A stretch of 46,194 nt of DNA from Burkholderiaceae bacterium. GTDB lineage: Bacteria; Pseudomonadota; Gammaproteobacteria; Burkholderiales; Burkholderiaceae_B. The notes under the pieces were generated by a model, which had not been told where the DNA came from, did no database searches, and was given only the letters and a program-made list of their open reading frames with translations. The stretch's first letter is position 1, and each line of letters starts with the position of its first letter. The stretch is from positions 1 through 46,194 of the forward strand of contig JANQYI010000044.1 in the NCBI GenBank assembly GCA_030728985.1, in the 5' to 3' direction. This document shows positions 27,111 through 35,177 of the stretch, one piece after another. Position numbers and translations under genes: made by a program.

Positions 27111-27875
27111 TCATGAAGCCGATGGAAAGACACAAGGAGCATCGCGTCCCACAAAATGCAAATCTGCAAAACCTGCATGCGCCTTCGATTTCGTGTTGTC
27201 CGTATCTGAGGCCAACGCCAATAAACTAATTTTGGCCTGATCACTCCCGTAGGCTTTCACGACATCGGACAATACATCCACGCGCTCCGATACCCAGGTG
27301 CCCGCCTGAGCCGTACCGCTGCGCTGCACAATCATCTGCGTCCGATCGGTATACGCATTGAATTGACGATGACCGACAGGATTTTTATTGTCCCAAATGT
27401 AATTCAACGCGGCATCTGGCACGTGCTCACCATACAAATTACGCGCAAACTGCAGTTTGAAACGCAAACCAAAGTCAATTTTATCGGCAGGCAACTTAAA
27501 GGCAACGTATACCCTTGCGGCATAATCATCGCCCATCTTGGTATTCATATCGGCATTTTGTACAACATCCTCTACGCGCCAACGCCAACAAAGTATGGGG
27601 GTGGCCTTCAAATCAACCTCAACTCCGCGTGCGAGTAGCGCCATACTCGCATTTGCTTTCGCCTCGACCGCCGGGACGCCGTCCCAAACGCGCGTTTGAT
27701 AAAAAGTCGGCGCGATCTTGGTATCAAACTGAATGATGCGCCAAGGCTCTGGAACAGGACCTGTCATCGCCGGGAAACTTCCAACGACATTTGCTCCCGA
27801 CTGGGCGTGTCCAGCACCCGACACAACCGCAGCAACAGCTGCAACCAACAATACGAACTCACGCTTGAGTCTCAA
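27111..27875 (-). CDS. DUF3047 domain protein, secreted
   Basis: The product is about 254 residues. A signal peptide (RLKREFVLLVAAVAAVVSGAGHAQS) precedes a DUF3047 domain with ILCWRWRVEDVV, MGDDYAARVYVAF and LNYIWDNK. The function of DUF3047 is unknown; it is a periplasmic beta-rich domain. An upstream ATG at 27950 would overlap the preceding gene and spoil the signal peptide. I chose TTG 27875 because CGGAGA lies six bases before it; a GTG two codons earlier lacks spacing. The start choice is moderately sure. It sits between the arsenosugar transferase genes and the PhnD-like gene. Confidence 0.82.
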   Translation of the reverse strand: MRLKREFVLLVAAVAAVVSGAGHAQSGANVVGSFPAMTGPVPEPWRIIQFDTKIAPTFYQTRVWDGVPAVEAKANASMALLARGVEVDLKATPILCWRWRVEDVVQNADMNTKMGDDYAARVYVAFKLPADKIDFGLRFKLQFARNLYGEHVPDAALNYIWDNKNPVGHRQFNAYTDRTQMIVQRSGTAQAGTWVSERVDVLSDVVKAYGSDQAKISLLALASDTDNTKSKAHAGFADLHFVGRDAPCVFPSAS

Positions 27876-27903
27876 TTCCACTCTCCGATTCGGTACGGAT
27901 TTT

Positions 27904-28515
27904 TTATTTGAATTCAATAGGCAAAAATGCAAGATCCTCGGGCTCGTCAATATCGCGCAAGGTATCCAGCTGGGTCACATGCCACCCCAGATACTCGATA
28001 CGATGCATGGTTTCTCGGAACACTTGATCAGTACTCCACGTCATGTCTTGAAAAATACTGGCATCGAACTGGCTCAGTCCGAGTAAAACATAGCCGCCAT
28101 CATGCGCGGGCGCAATGACCACTGGATCTTGACGCAATGCGTGAGCGGCTTCTTTTAAATGCTTTACCTCGAGAGCGAGACAGTCGGTCCCGATGCACAG
28201 CACATTCTCATCGCGCGCCAAGGTGCGCAACACTGCATCCGCCATACGTGCCCCAAGATCACCCTCGGCCTGACGACTCCACACTACCTCAGGTGGCACA
28301 TCGAGCGCACGCAGCGTGGCATGTTCTGGCTCAGGCGCCACGCAAAGTTCAATAGGACCAAGATCCGCCTGCATCGCGACTTCGACGGTGCGACACAACA
28401 TTTTCGCAGCGAGCGCCGCAGCGCCCTCCTCGCCCAGCGCTCCGATCAAACGGGTCTTGCAAAACCCAGGAATCGGCGCTTTGGCAAAAATCACGATGCG
28501 AGTCGGTCTATGCAT
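27904..28515 (-). CDS. TIGR04282-type arsenosugar biosynthesis glycosyltransferase
   Basis: The 203-residue product has the DUF2064 nucleotidyl/glycosyltransferase fold. RIVIFAKAPIPGFCKTRL opens it, followed by GDLGARMADA, CIGTDCLAL and PAHDGGYVLLGL. This family (rSAM/selenodomain-associated transferase 1) is recurrent beside ArsS-type radical SAM genes and is named for arsenosugar biosynthesis. I chose ATG 28515, which gives the usual family start; a TTG four codons upstream is the alternative. It follows the TIGR04283 gene by eight bases. Its sugar donor and acceptor are unknown. Confidence 0.88.
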   Translation of the reverse strand: MHRPTRIVIFAKAPIPGFCKTRLIGALGEEGAAALAAKMLCRTVEVAMQADLGPIELCVAPEPEHATLRALDVPPEVVWSRQAEGDLGARMADAVLRTLARDENVLCIGTDCLALEVKHLKEAAHALRQDPVVIAPAHDGGYVLLGLSQFDASIFQDMTWSTDQVFRETMHRIEYLGWHVTQLDTLRDIDEPEDLAFLPIEFK

Positions 28516-28523
28516 CTCATCAC

Positions 28524-29195
28524 TCAACGATATAAACGTGCAAGCTCACTGGCCGGAACTCCTCGCCAGTATGCCCAGCGCAAACGCCACATCAGTAGAA
28601 TCGTTTTCCAGACACCGTTTTGGTCCCAGCGGCGTCCAGATGTCACCACACGCTCGGGCAAACATACCGGGGGACTGAGTCGCTTGAGACGTTTACTCAT
28701 TTCGATGTCCTCCATCAGAGGCTGCTCTGGAAAACCACCGACCTTATTGAACGCTTCACGCGTCATAAAAATAGTCTGATCGCCAGTCGCGATGCCCGTG
28801 AGCCTTGAGCGCCAGTTCATACAGAAACTGATCACCTTGAGCCAGGGCGAACTTCCAACAATGCGCACGTCAAAACGTCCCCAACTACTCTTGCCATTGA
28901 GATGATGTTCAATCTGATACAAGGTACCACGCGGAAGATGCGTATCAACATGCAGAAAAACTAACAGGTCACTTTGCGCGGCGCGCGCGCCCGCATTCAT
29001 TTGTCGCGCACGTCCACGCACGGACTCCAATATGTCAAACCCAGCGTCTCGCGCCAACTGAACCGTCCGGTCATTGCTCCCACCGTCCACCAGTAGCACC
29101 TGAGCGCCCATCGCACGCAACACATCAAATTCGTTCAATTGCTGAGAAAGTACCGCACTCTCATTTAGAACGGGAACGATGATCAGCGTTTTCAC
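28524..29195 (-). CDS. TIGR04283-type arsenosugar biosynthesis glycosyltransferase (GT2 fold)
   Basis: The 223-residue product is a family-2-like glycosyltransferase. IIVPVLNES, VLLVDGGSNDRTVQLARDAG and VFLHVDTHLPRG (the metal-binding DxD region read as HVDTH) are present. It has the characteristic KVGGFPEQPLMEDIEMSKRLK. The family is rSAM/selenodomain-associated transferase 2, found with ArsS and TIGR04282. The start codon is GTG at 29195, immediately after the stop of the DedA-flavoprotein gene. It probably extends the ribosyl arsenical or its derivative; the specific step is unproven. Confidence 0.88.
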   Translation of the reverse strand: MKTLIIVPVLNESAVLSQQLNEFDVLRAMGAQVLLVDGGSNDRTVQLARDAGFDILESVRGRARQMNAGARAAQSDLLVFLHVDTHLPRGTLYQIEHHLNGKSSWGRFDVRIVGSSPWLKVISFCMNWRSRLTGIATGDQTIFMTREAFNKVGGFPEQPLMEDIEMSKRLKRLSPPVCLPERVVTSGRRWDQNGVWKTILLMWRLRWAYWRGVPASELARLYR

Positions 29196-29198
29196 AAA

Positions 29199-31382
29199 CT
29201 AGCCCCGACGCCATGCGTGATAACGAGCGAGCCACTTCATGACTGTTTGATTGGTATGCGCGCGGCGCCACTCACCAGCGACATATTTATTCGCCTCTGA
29301 TAAAGTCGGGTAGGTATGAATCGTGCCAAGAATTTTATTTAATCCCAAACCATGCTTCATCGCCAGCACAAATTCAGCCAACAAGTCACCAGCGTGCTCA
29401 CCAACGATCGTCACGCCTAAAATTTTATCTTTGCCCGGGACGGTGAGGACTTTTACAAAACCATGGTCTGTGCCATCCGCGATCGCACGATCCAAATCGT
29501 CGATGCCATAGCGCGTCACCTCAACAGCGATCCCTTTTTGTACAGCCTCTTGCTCATTCAAGCCCACCCGAGCGATTTCCGGCGAAGTAAAAGTCGCTGC
29601 AGGAATCACCGAATAATCGACCTTAAAACGTTTGAACTGACCAAAGAGTGCGTTGACCGAGGCATACCAAGCCTGATGTGCCGCTGTATGCGTGAACTGA
29701 TAGGGACCTGCCACATCGCCTGCCGCATAAATATTGGGATATAGCGTCTCGAGATACTCGTTGGTGACCACCGTGCGTTGAGTCGGAATCCCCAACTCCT
29801 CCAGACCATAGCCCTGAAGGCGCGCCACTCGGCCCACCGCGCACAACAACTCATCAAACTCGATGTGACGCTCAATGCCGCCGTGTTCGACAACGATTGT
29901 CTTGACAGTGACACCATCGGCCTCTCTGCACTCGCAACGCAAGGCTTTGTGTTCCGTCAAAATTGTCACGCCATCGCTGCGCATCGATTCGGTCAAGATC
30001 TCTGAGACCTCCGCATCCTCACGACTCAGTAAGCGTCCCGCCATTTCAATCTGCGTGACCTGCACACCCAGTCTCGCGAAAGCTTGCGTGAGTTCACAAC
30101 CGATCGGACCGCCACCTAGGACAACAAGGCGCTTAGGCGGCGCATCGAACATAGAGAATTTTTCCCACAGCGTATCGCTTGTCACATAGCCGACCTCATC
30201 CAAGCCAGGCAGCGGCGGTACAAAAGGCTGAGCACCGGCAGCAATCACGATACTGCGCGTCGTTAACGTCTGTGTCACACCGTGTTCGTTTTTGATTTCG
30301 ACGGTCCAAGGATTGATGACACGACCATAGCCCTGCAAAACTTCTACACCCAATGCGGTATAGCGCTCGACGCTATCATGCGGTTCGATTTTTTTGATGA
30401 CCTCGTTGACTCTAGCCATCACCTGACGAAAACTGAACTCAGGTTGCGCCGCTTTCAAGCCATAATGATCCGCCTGGCGGATCTGCTGGGCGAGCTTGGC
30501 GCTTTTGATCAAAGCCTTACTGGGAACGCAGCCATAATTCAGGCAATCTCCGCCCATCTTATGGGCCTCAACCAAAGTCACCCGGGCCTTGACCGCCGCC
30601 GCAATATAAGAGGTCACGAGACCTGCCGCACCAGCGCCAATCACCACCACATTGCGGTCAAATTTTGATGGCTTGAGATGATTCCATTTTGCATAAATCT
30701 TATTTTTCTTAAAGATATCGAGTATTTTTTTGGTGATCAGTGGAAATAAGCCCAGAGCGGCCAAGGATAATAAAATAGGGAACGAAATAATTCCCTTAAG
30801 TGATTCAATCGCGGCAAGCTGTGTACCCGCATTGACATAGATCACCGTCCCCGCCAGCATCCCCACCTGACTCACCCAGTAATACGTCAGGGTGCGCATC
30901 TTGGTCAGTCCCATCAAGAGGTTGATGAGAAAAAATGGGAAGACTGGCACCAAACGCAAGGTAAACAAATAAAACGCGCCCTCTTTTTCAATCCCGTCAT
31001 TCATGGGTTTGAGCTTTTCGCCGAAACGTTGCTGCACCCAGTCGCGTAGGACGTAACGCGCCGCTAAAAAAGCCAGTGTCGCACCAACGGTCGAGGCAAA
31101 CGACACCAACACAAAGCCCTGCACAAAGCCAAAAATTGCACCACCCGCAAGCGTTAGGACCAACGCGCCAGGCAGTGAAAGCGCCGTAGTCAAAACATAG
31201 AGAAAGAAATATCCGAGGGCCATTTGTAGCGGCGCGGCATCACGCCACGCATGCAGCTGCGCAAGTCCTGATTTCAGCCCTTCAAGCGTCATCTTCTGAT
31301 GCAAATCAAAGCTAAAAAATAATGTTAGTAACCCAATCGCCACCAACAATATCAGGATCCGCGTGGCCGTCTTTTGATTCAT
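29199..31382 (-). CDS. TVP38/DedA-type membrane domain fused to FAD-dependent disulfide oxidoreductase
   Basis: The 727-residue product has two parts. Residues about 1-230 form a TVP38/TMEM64 (DedA-like) membrane domain, with FGFVQGFVLVSFASTVGATLAF and LRLVPVFPFFLINLLMG. Residues about 243-727 form a class I pyridine nucleotide-disulfide oxidoreductase: VVVIGAGAAG, redox-active CLNYGC (Cys280 and Cys285), NAD motif LVVLGGGPIGCELTQAFA, FAD motif IYAAGDVAG and C-terminal HTYPTLSEANKY. It lacks an N-terminal mercury-binding domain and a terminal Cys pair. Such fusions are known, but their substrate is not. ATG 31382 overlaps the arsS stop by four bases, so translation is coupled. Confidence 0.9.
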   Translation of the reverse strand: MNQKTATRILILLVAIGLLTLFFSFDLHQKMTLEGLKSGLAQLHAWRDAAPLQMALGYFFLYVLTTALSLPGALVLTLAGGAIFGFVQGFVLVSFASTVGATLAFLAARYVLRDWVQQRFGEKLKPMNDGIEKEGAFYLFTLRLVPVFPFFLINLLMGLTKMRTLTYYWVSQVGMLAGTVIYVNAGTQLAAIESLKGIISFPILLSLAALGLFPLITKKILDIFKKNKIYAKWNHLKPSKFDRNVVVIGAGAAGLVTSYIAAAVKARVTLVEAHKMGGDCLNYGCVPSKALIKSAKLAQQIRQADHYGLKAAQPEFSFRQVMARVNEVIKKIEPHDSVERYTALGVEVLQGYGRVINPWTVEIKNEHGVTQTLTTRSIVIAAGAQPFVPPLPGLDEVGYVTSDTLWEKFSMFDAPPKRLVVLGGGPIGCELTQAFARLGVQVTQIEMAGRLLSREDAEVSEILTESMRSDGVTILTEHKALRCECREADGVTVKTIVVEHGGIERHIEFDELLCAVGRVARLQGYGLEELGIPTQRTVVTNEYLETLYPNIYAAGDVAGPYQFTHTAAHQAWYASVNALFGQFKRFKVDYSVIPAATFTSPEIARVGLNEQEAVQKGIAVEVTRYGIDDLDRAIADGTDHGFVKVLTVPGKDKILGVTIVGEHAGDLLAEFVLAMKHGLGLNKILGTIHTYPTLSEANKYVAGEWRRAHTNQTVMKWLARYHAWRRG

Positions 31383-32365
31383 GATTCTTTCAAGGCTCCA
31401 CCACAACTACTGCCTTGACCAGCGGTACATCCATAACAATGATCCGCCACGACAATCGAGCGACCGGCAATATCGACACCCATTAAATCTTTGAGATGCA
31501 GACCGCGGTCCAGATCGGCTATTTTTTCGATCGTACGCGGCAACGGCAAAGCCAGTTGCTGATTGAAGTCACAGTCATACAGATAGCCCTCCCAATCCAC
31601 ACTCACCAAGCTGCGACACATCACACCCGCCAGATTCGCCTGCTGATAACTGTTACGCAGCAATTCCATGTAGCCTTTAAACGTACCCTTGGAAATGAGC
31701 ATCGAACCAAAACGCTGAATCGGCATATTCGTCAAGGCATAGAGTTCGTTAAACACAATACCAAAATGTTTAGCCAACTCGCGCTTGTAGTCGCTTTGTA
31801 AGGCACCTTGCTCGGGCGGTAGCGAGGGTCCTTGCGGGTTATAGACAAGATTCAAGACCAAAGATGAACCGTGCTGACCATAACCCAACGCATTAAGACG
31901 CTTCAGCCCGGTGATACTCTTGTCAAACACGCCTTGGCCGCGTTGCTTATCGACATTTTCCAATGAATAACAGGGCATTGAGGCAATCACCTCAACGCTC
32001 TGCTCCGCCAGAAACTCGGCGAGATCCTCGTAGCCGGGTTCAAGCAAAATCGTCAGATTGCAGCGGTCGATTACTCGCACACCCATCGCACGCGCCGCGA
32101 TGACGAGACGCCTGAACGAGACATGCAATTCAGGGGCTCCACCCGTCAGATCCAACACTTCGATTTTGCGGTCTTTGAGCACCTGCAACACGAGATCGAT
32201 ATTCGCCTCATCCATCATTTCGGTACGATTTGGACCTGCATTGACATGACAATGCACACAAGACTGGTTGCAGCGATACCCCAGATTGACCTGAAGCGTC
32301 GTCAGCGCATCTCGTTTGATCCGTGGGAAATCGGTATCTTTCAGCAAAGGTAAAGTCGCGTGCAT
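31379..32365 (-). CDS. arsS: Arsenosugar biosynthesis radical SAM protein ArsS
   Basis: The 328-residue product is a radical SAM enzyme with the CxxxCxxC cluster motif at Cys32, Cys36 and Cys39 (GYRCNQSCVHCHVNAG). The C-terminal domain (DUF3641) closes with HCYGCTAGQGSSCGGAL, whose cysteines (310, 313, 321) are typical of ArsS. Studied ArsS enzymes transfer a 5'-deoxyadenosyl group to dimethylarsenical, giving 5'-deoxy-5'-dimethylarsinoyl-adenosine. All positions that can be Sec in relatives are Cys codons here. AGGATC precedes the ATG. It follows the 32417 flavoprotein gene by 51 bases and overlaps the DedA-flavoprotein gene. Confidence 0.93.
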   Translation of the reverse strand: MHATLPLLKDTDFPRIKRDALTTLQVNLGYRCNQSCVHCHVNAGPNRTEMMDEANIDLVLQVLKDRKIEVLDLTGGAPELHVSFRRLVIAARAMGVRVIDRCNLTILLEPGYEDLAEFLAEQSVEVIASMPCYSLENVDKQRGQGVFDKSITGLKRLNALGYGQHGSSLVLNLVYNPQGPSLPPEQGALQSDYKRELAKHFGIVFNELYALTNMPIQRFGSMLISKGTFKGYMELLRNSYQQANLAGVMCRSLVSVDWEGYLYDCDFNQQLALPLPRTIEKIADLDRGLHLKDLMGVDIAGRSIVVADHCYGCTAGQGSSCGGALKES

Positions 32366-32416
32366 GGTGATCCTATGTCCTTGATATGCAGTGAGTCGCT
32401 GCAGGGGGTGTTTTTA

Positions 32417-33532
32417 TTACACTTTATTCCAGCTAAATTTTTTAATAAATCCTCGATCAATCCAATCTTTGAGTCGCCAGACCCAATGTCCCTCAAAGGA
32501 AACTCGCCCCCAGGAAGCAATCGCGTACTGAGGACCGCAGGCTAATAAGTACAGTGAACTCTTTCTGGGTTGATAGTCCTTCAGAACAGCCGCTGAATCA
32601 GCCAATACGGTATAGAGATTGTCTGCAAGCACAGGGCCCGTCTTGACCGCATGCACACCAGAACGGGCCATGTGGACATCCGTTCGCGCACAGGTATCTC
32701 CCACCGCAAAGACTTCTGGATGGGACTGCGTTCGATGACAAGCATCCACTAAAATATAGCCTTGTTCGTTGAGCGACAGCCCCGATTGCCGTAACCACGA
32801 CAAGGGTTTTGCTCCCGTCGCGGCGATGACCTGGTCCGCATAGATGCGGTGACCATCCGAAAATTGCAAACCGTCGACGACCCCCGTCGCAGCTTGCTGG
32901 TACAACACAATACCCACTTTGCGCGTATAGGCCAGCACGCGCCGACGTACCGAGTCATGATGCCCGTTGAGCATACCGTCTGGTGAAACCACAAGCGTCA
33001 CATGCTCCTGCGCGCCAGCACGCTTGAGTGCGAACTGCGCGGCAAACGCAAGCTCCACACCCGCAGCCCCTCCGCCAATGACGACCAGCGCATAATCCTT
33101 TTGATTAATGGCCTTTTTTTGAATCTCCGGCCACTGATCAAAAAAATCATCTAACGGTTTAACAGGTAACAAGCGCACACCTAGTGCTGAGAGACCCTCA
33201 GTTTGAGTTTCACTGCCAACATCCAGAGACAAAAAATCATAGGTCACCTGTTGACCGTCCGATAAAGTCAGCGTTCGCGTATCCGCCGACATCGCTGTCA
33301 CACTCGCCGTGATCATGCGAACGCCGGACGCCTCAACCAAAGGCTGCAAATCAACCCTGCTCTGCTCTCGGGTATAGTGACCGGCAATCCAGCCCGGCAA
33401 CATGCCGGAATAATTTTGGTAACGATTCGGCGTGATCAGGATCACCTCCGTTCCCGCTATTGTTGCGTGGGCGAGCTTTTCAAGAACAGAAAGATGGGCA
33501 TGCCCACCTCCTACGAGGACTAAACGCTTCAT
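32417..33532 (-). CDS. NDH-2-like FAD/NAD(P) oxidoreductase, SelD-fusion type (TIGR03169-like)
   Basis: The 371-residue product has VLVGGGHAHLSVLEKL at the start and an unusually His-rich first Rossmann loop. ITPNRYQNYSGMLPGWIAGHY and VVIGGGAAGVELAFA (second dinucleotide site) follow, then VFAVGDTCAR as the FAD-binding end. This matches the flavoproteins that also occur fused to selenophosphate synthetase. Here it stands alone, with no SelD domain. Its role in the cluster is unknown; it may supply or recycle a thiol or selenol reductant. It is the first gene of the leftward operon, with GGAG just before the ATG. Confidence 0.87.
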   Translation of the reverse strand: MKRLVLVGGGHAHLSVLEKLAHATIAGTEVILITPNRYQNYSGMLPGWIAGHYTREQSRVDLQPLVEASGVRMITASVTAMSADTRTLTLSDGQQVTYDFLSLDVGSETQTEGLSALGVRLLPVKPLDDFFDQWPEIQKKAINQKDYALVVIGGGAAGVELAFAAQFALKRAGAQEHVTLVVSPDGMLNGHHDSVRRRVLAYTRKVGIVLYQQAATGVVDGLQFSDGHRIYADQVIAATGAKPLSWLRQSGLSLNEQGYILVDACHRTQSHPEVFAVGDTCARTDVHMARSGVHAVKTGPVLADNLYTVLADSAAVLKDYQPRKSSLYLLACGPQYAIASWGRVSFEGHWVWRLKDWIDRGFIKKFSWNKV

Positions 33533-33587
33533 GACACTCCATCGTTTTTGGATCGTCTACTGCACATTTTTTTGATATCTGTCTGTA

Positions 33588-33615
33588 TAGTCGTGATCGC
33601 GGACGGTTTTCTTAC
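33588..33615 (-). promoter_or_regulatory. Speculative ECF-type promoter at the head of the arsenosugar-type operon
   Basis: On the minus strand GTAAG and CGACTA are separated by 17 bases, about 55 bases before the start at 33532. Many ECF promoters have an AAC/AAG-like -35 and a CGTC/CGAC-like -10. The operon's own ECF sigma makes this worth noting. The motif is short and could be chance. The other 153 bases of the divergent gap show nothing clearer for the plus-strand gene. Confidence 0.2.
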
Positions 33616-33685
33616 ACTTCCCTCATCATAGTGTTAAAAAATCTTTACCGAGTTCATGAAAAGATTGAAAAAAGCGAGGTTCAGC

Positions 33686-34576
33686 ATGCAACAGCCCCGA
33701 ATTGGTGTGATTGGTGGAAGCGGTCTCTATCACATGGAGGCGCTTGAAAACCCCGTCGAACACGCGCTGACGACGCCTTTCGGCGCACCCTCTGATGTCC
33801 TGGTGACCGGGATCATCGCAGGAGTTCCGGTCGCCTTTCTGGCCAGACACGGACGCGAACATAAATTACTGCCCTCCGAACTCCCCTTCCGCGCCAATAT
33901 TCATGCGTTTAAACAACTCGGCGTCAAATACCTGCTCTCTGTTTCGGCCGTGGGTTCCTTGCGTGAGGACTACCGACCACTTGATATGGTGCTTCCCGAT
34001 CAATTCATCGATCTGACTAAAAAACGAGAAAGTACATTTTTTGGTGCCGGTGCCGTCGCCCATGTCTCGATGGCCGAACCGATCTGCGCCAAGCTCACCG
34101 ATATTTTGGCACGCGCCTGGGTCGAAAGCGGGGGACAAACTGAATCGCTGGAGCGACCTATCCTGCATCGGGGCGGCACCTACGTTTGCATCGAAGGTCC
34201 CCAGTTCTCCTCGATCGCCGAGTCACACTGGTATCGTTCGATGGGTGCTAGCGTGATCGGCATGACCAATATGCCCGAGGCCAAACTTGCACGCGAAGCG
34301 CAAATCGCCTATGCCAGTCTGGCCATGGTGACAGATTTTGATTGCTGGCATCCGCGTGAGGCCAATGTGACGGCAGAATCCGCGATCGCGAATCTCATGA
34401 AAAATGCAGAGACTGCCCAAAAGATATTGCTCCAAGCCATCAGCCTGTTGGGTAAAGAATGCCCAGACTCTGACGCACATCACGCGCTGGCCAGTGGACT
34501 GGTGACTCAACCTCAAGACATGAGCCCCGACGTCCTTGAAAGACTTCGTGTCATCCTCGGAAAGGACCTTGTTTAA
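33686..34576 (+). CDS. mtnP: S-methyl-5'-thioadenosine phosphorylase family protein
   Basis: The 296-residue product is of the MTAP branch of the purine nucleoside phosphorylases. GVIGGSGLYHMEALE, LARHGREHKLLPSELPFRANIHAFK, SVSAVGSLREDYRPLDMVLPDQFID and the adenosine-pocket region TNMPEAKLAREAQIAYASLAMVTDFDCWH closely parallel human MTAP. I chose ATG 33686 because GCGAGG lies seven bases upstream; the ATG at 33656 adds ten basic residues not seen in the family. It is divergent from the arsS operon. It may serve methionine salvage, or split the ArsS product DDMAA into adenine and an arsenosugar phosphate, which is inference. Confidence 0.88.
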   Translation: MQQPRIGVIGGSGLYHMEALENPVEHALTTPFGAPSDVLVTGIIAGVPVAFLARHGREHKLLPSELPFRANIHAFKQLGVKYLLSVSAVGSLREDYRPLDMVLPDQFIDLTKKRESTFFGAGAVAHVSMAEPICAKLTDILARAWVESGGQTESLERPILHRGGTYVCIEGPQFSSIAESHWYRSMGASVIGMTNMPEAKLAREAQIAYASLAMVTDFDCWHPREANVTAESAIANLMKNAETAQKILLQAISLLGKECPDSDAHHALASGLVTQPQDMSPDVLERLRVILGKDLV

Positions 34577-34583
34577 AGGGTGA

Positions 34584-35177
34584 TTACCCCATCACCAATA
34601 GTCCGCTAGCACCTAGAGCCGCACCAATCGCCAACAGCAAAAGCATATGGATTTTGGTGCGATAAACGATCACAGCGGTAACGGCCGCCAACAACCACAG
34701 TGGCCAGTCACGCACGCCATCCGTGTTGGCGGTCGCCAACAGCCAGCCTGCCGCGACCATCATCGAAATCACGACAGGGCTGAGACCGAGTTTAAAGGCA
34801 CGCACAGCGCGTAAGTGTTGATTCGCCTGAACCCAACGGGCTGTTACGAAAATCAGCACCGAACTCGGCAATAAAATCCCTGCCATACAAATCACTGCGG
34901 CAAAGGGTGCCCACCCAAAACCACCCGCATTCAGGCCGATGTTCCATCCCATCAACGCCACAAACATCACATTCGGCCCGGGTGAGGCCTGCGCAATAAC
35001 GATCGAAGCGCTGAACTGGGCGTCCGTGAGCCAACTCTGCTGAACAACCAGAAATTGATAAATCTCCGGCAGCAACACCAGAGGACCGCCTACGGAGGCG
35101 ATCGAAATCGAAGCGAAGTGTTTAAACAAATTGAACCAATCCGTCCACAGCATCGCTAACGTCAAGGTCTCGTTCAT
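34584..35177 (-). CDS. Chromate transporter family half (ChrA-like, second)
   Basis: The 197-residue membrane protein has about six helices. SVGGPLVLLPEIYQFLV and ASPGPNVMFVALMGW match the conserved FGG...P and SPGP motifs of the CHR family. I chose ATG 35177 because it overlaps the preceding stop by four bases (ATGA) and removes a non-family extension. Together with the next gene it forms a split, two-subunit chromate/oxyanion transporter. It converges on the phosphorylase gene with only seven bases between stops. Confidence 0.88.
   Translation of the reverse strand: MNETLTLAMLWTDWFNLFKHFASISIASVGGPLVLLPEIYQFLVVQQSWLTDAQFSASIVIAQASPGPNVMFVALMGWNIGLNAGGFGWAPFAAVICMAGILLPSSVLIFVTARWVQANQHLRAVRAFKLGLSPVVISMMVAAGWLLATANTDGVRDWPLWLLAAVTAVIVYRTKIHMLLLLAIGAALGASGLLVMG

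Noticed and set aside
31379-31440. Selenocysteine in the ArsS C-terminal Cys motif
   Set aside because: All codons in CYGCTAGQGSSC are ordinary Cys codons with no in-frame TGA, so this is the Cys form.
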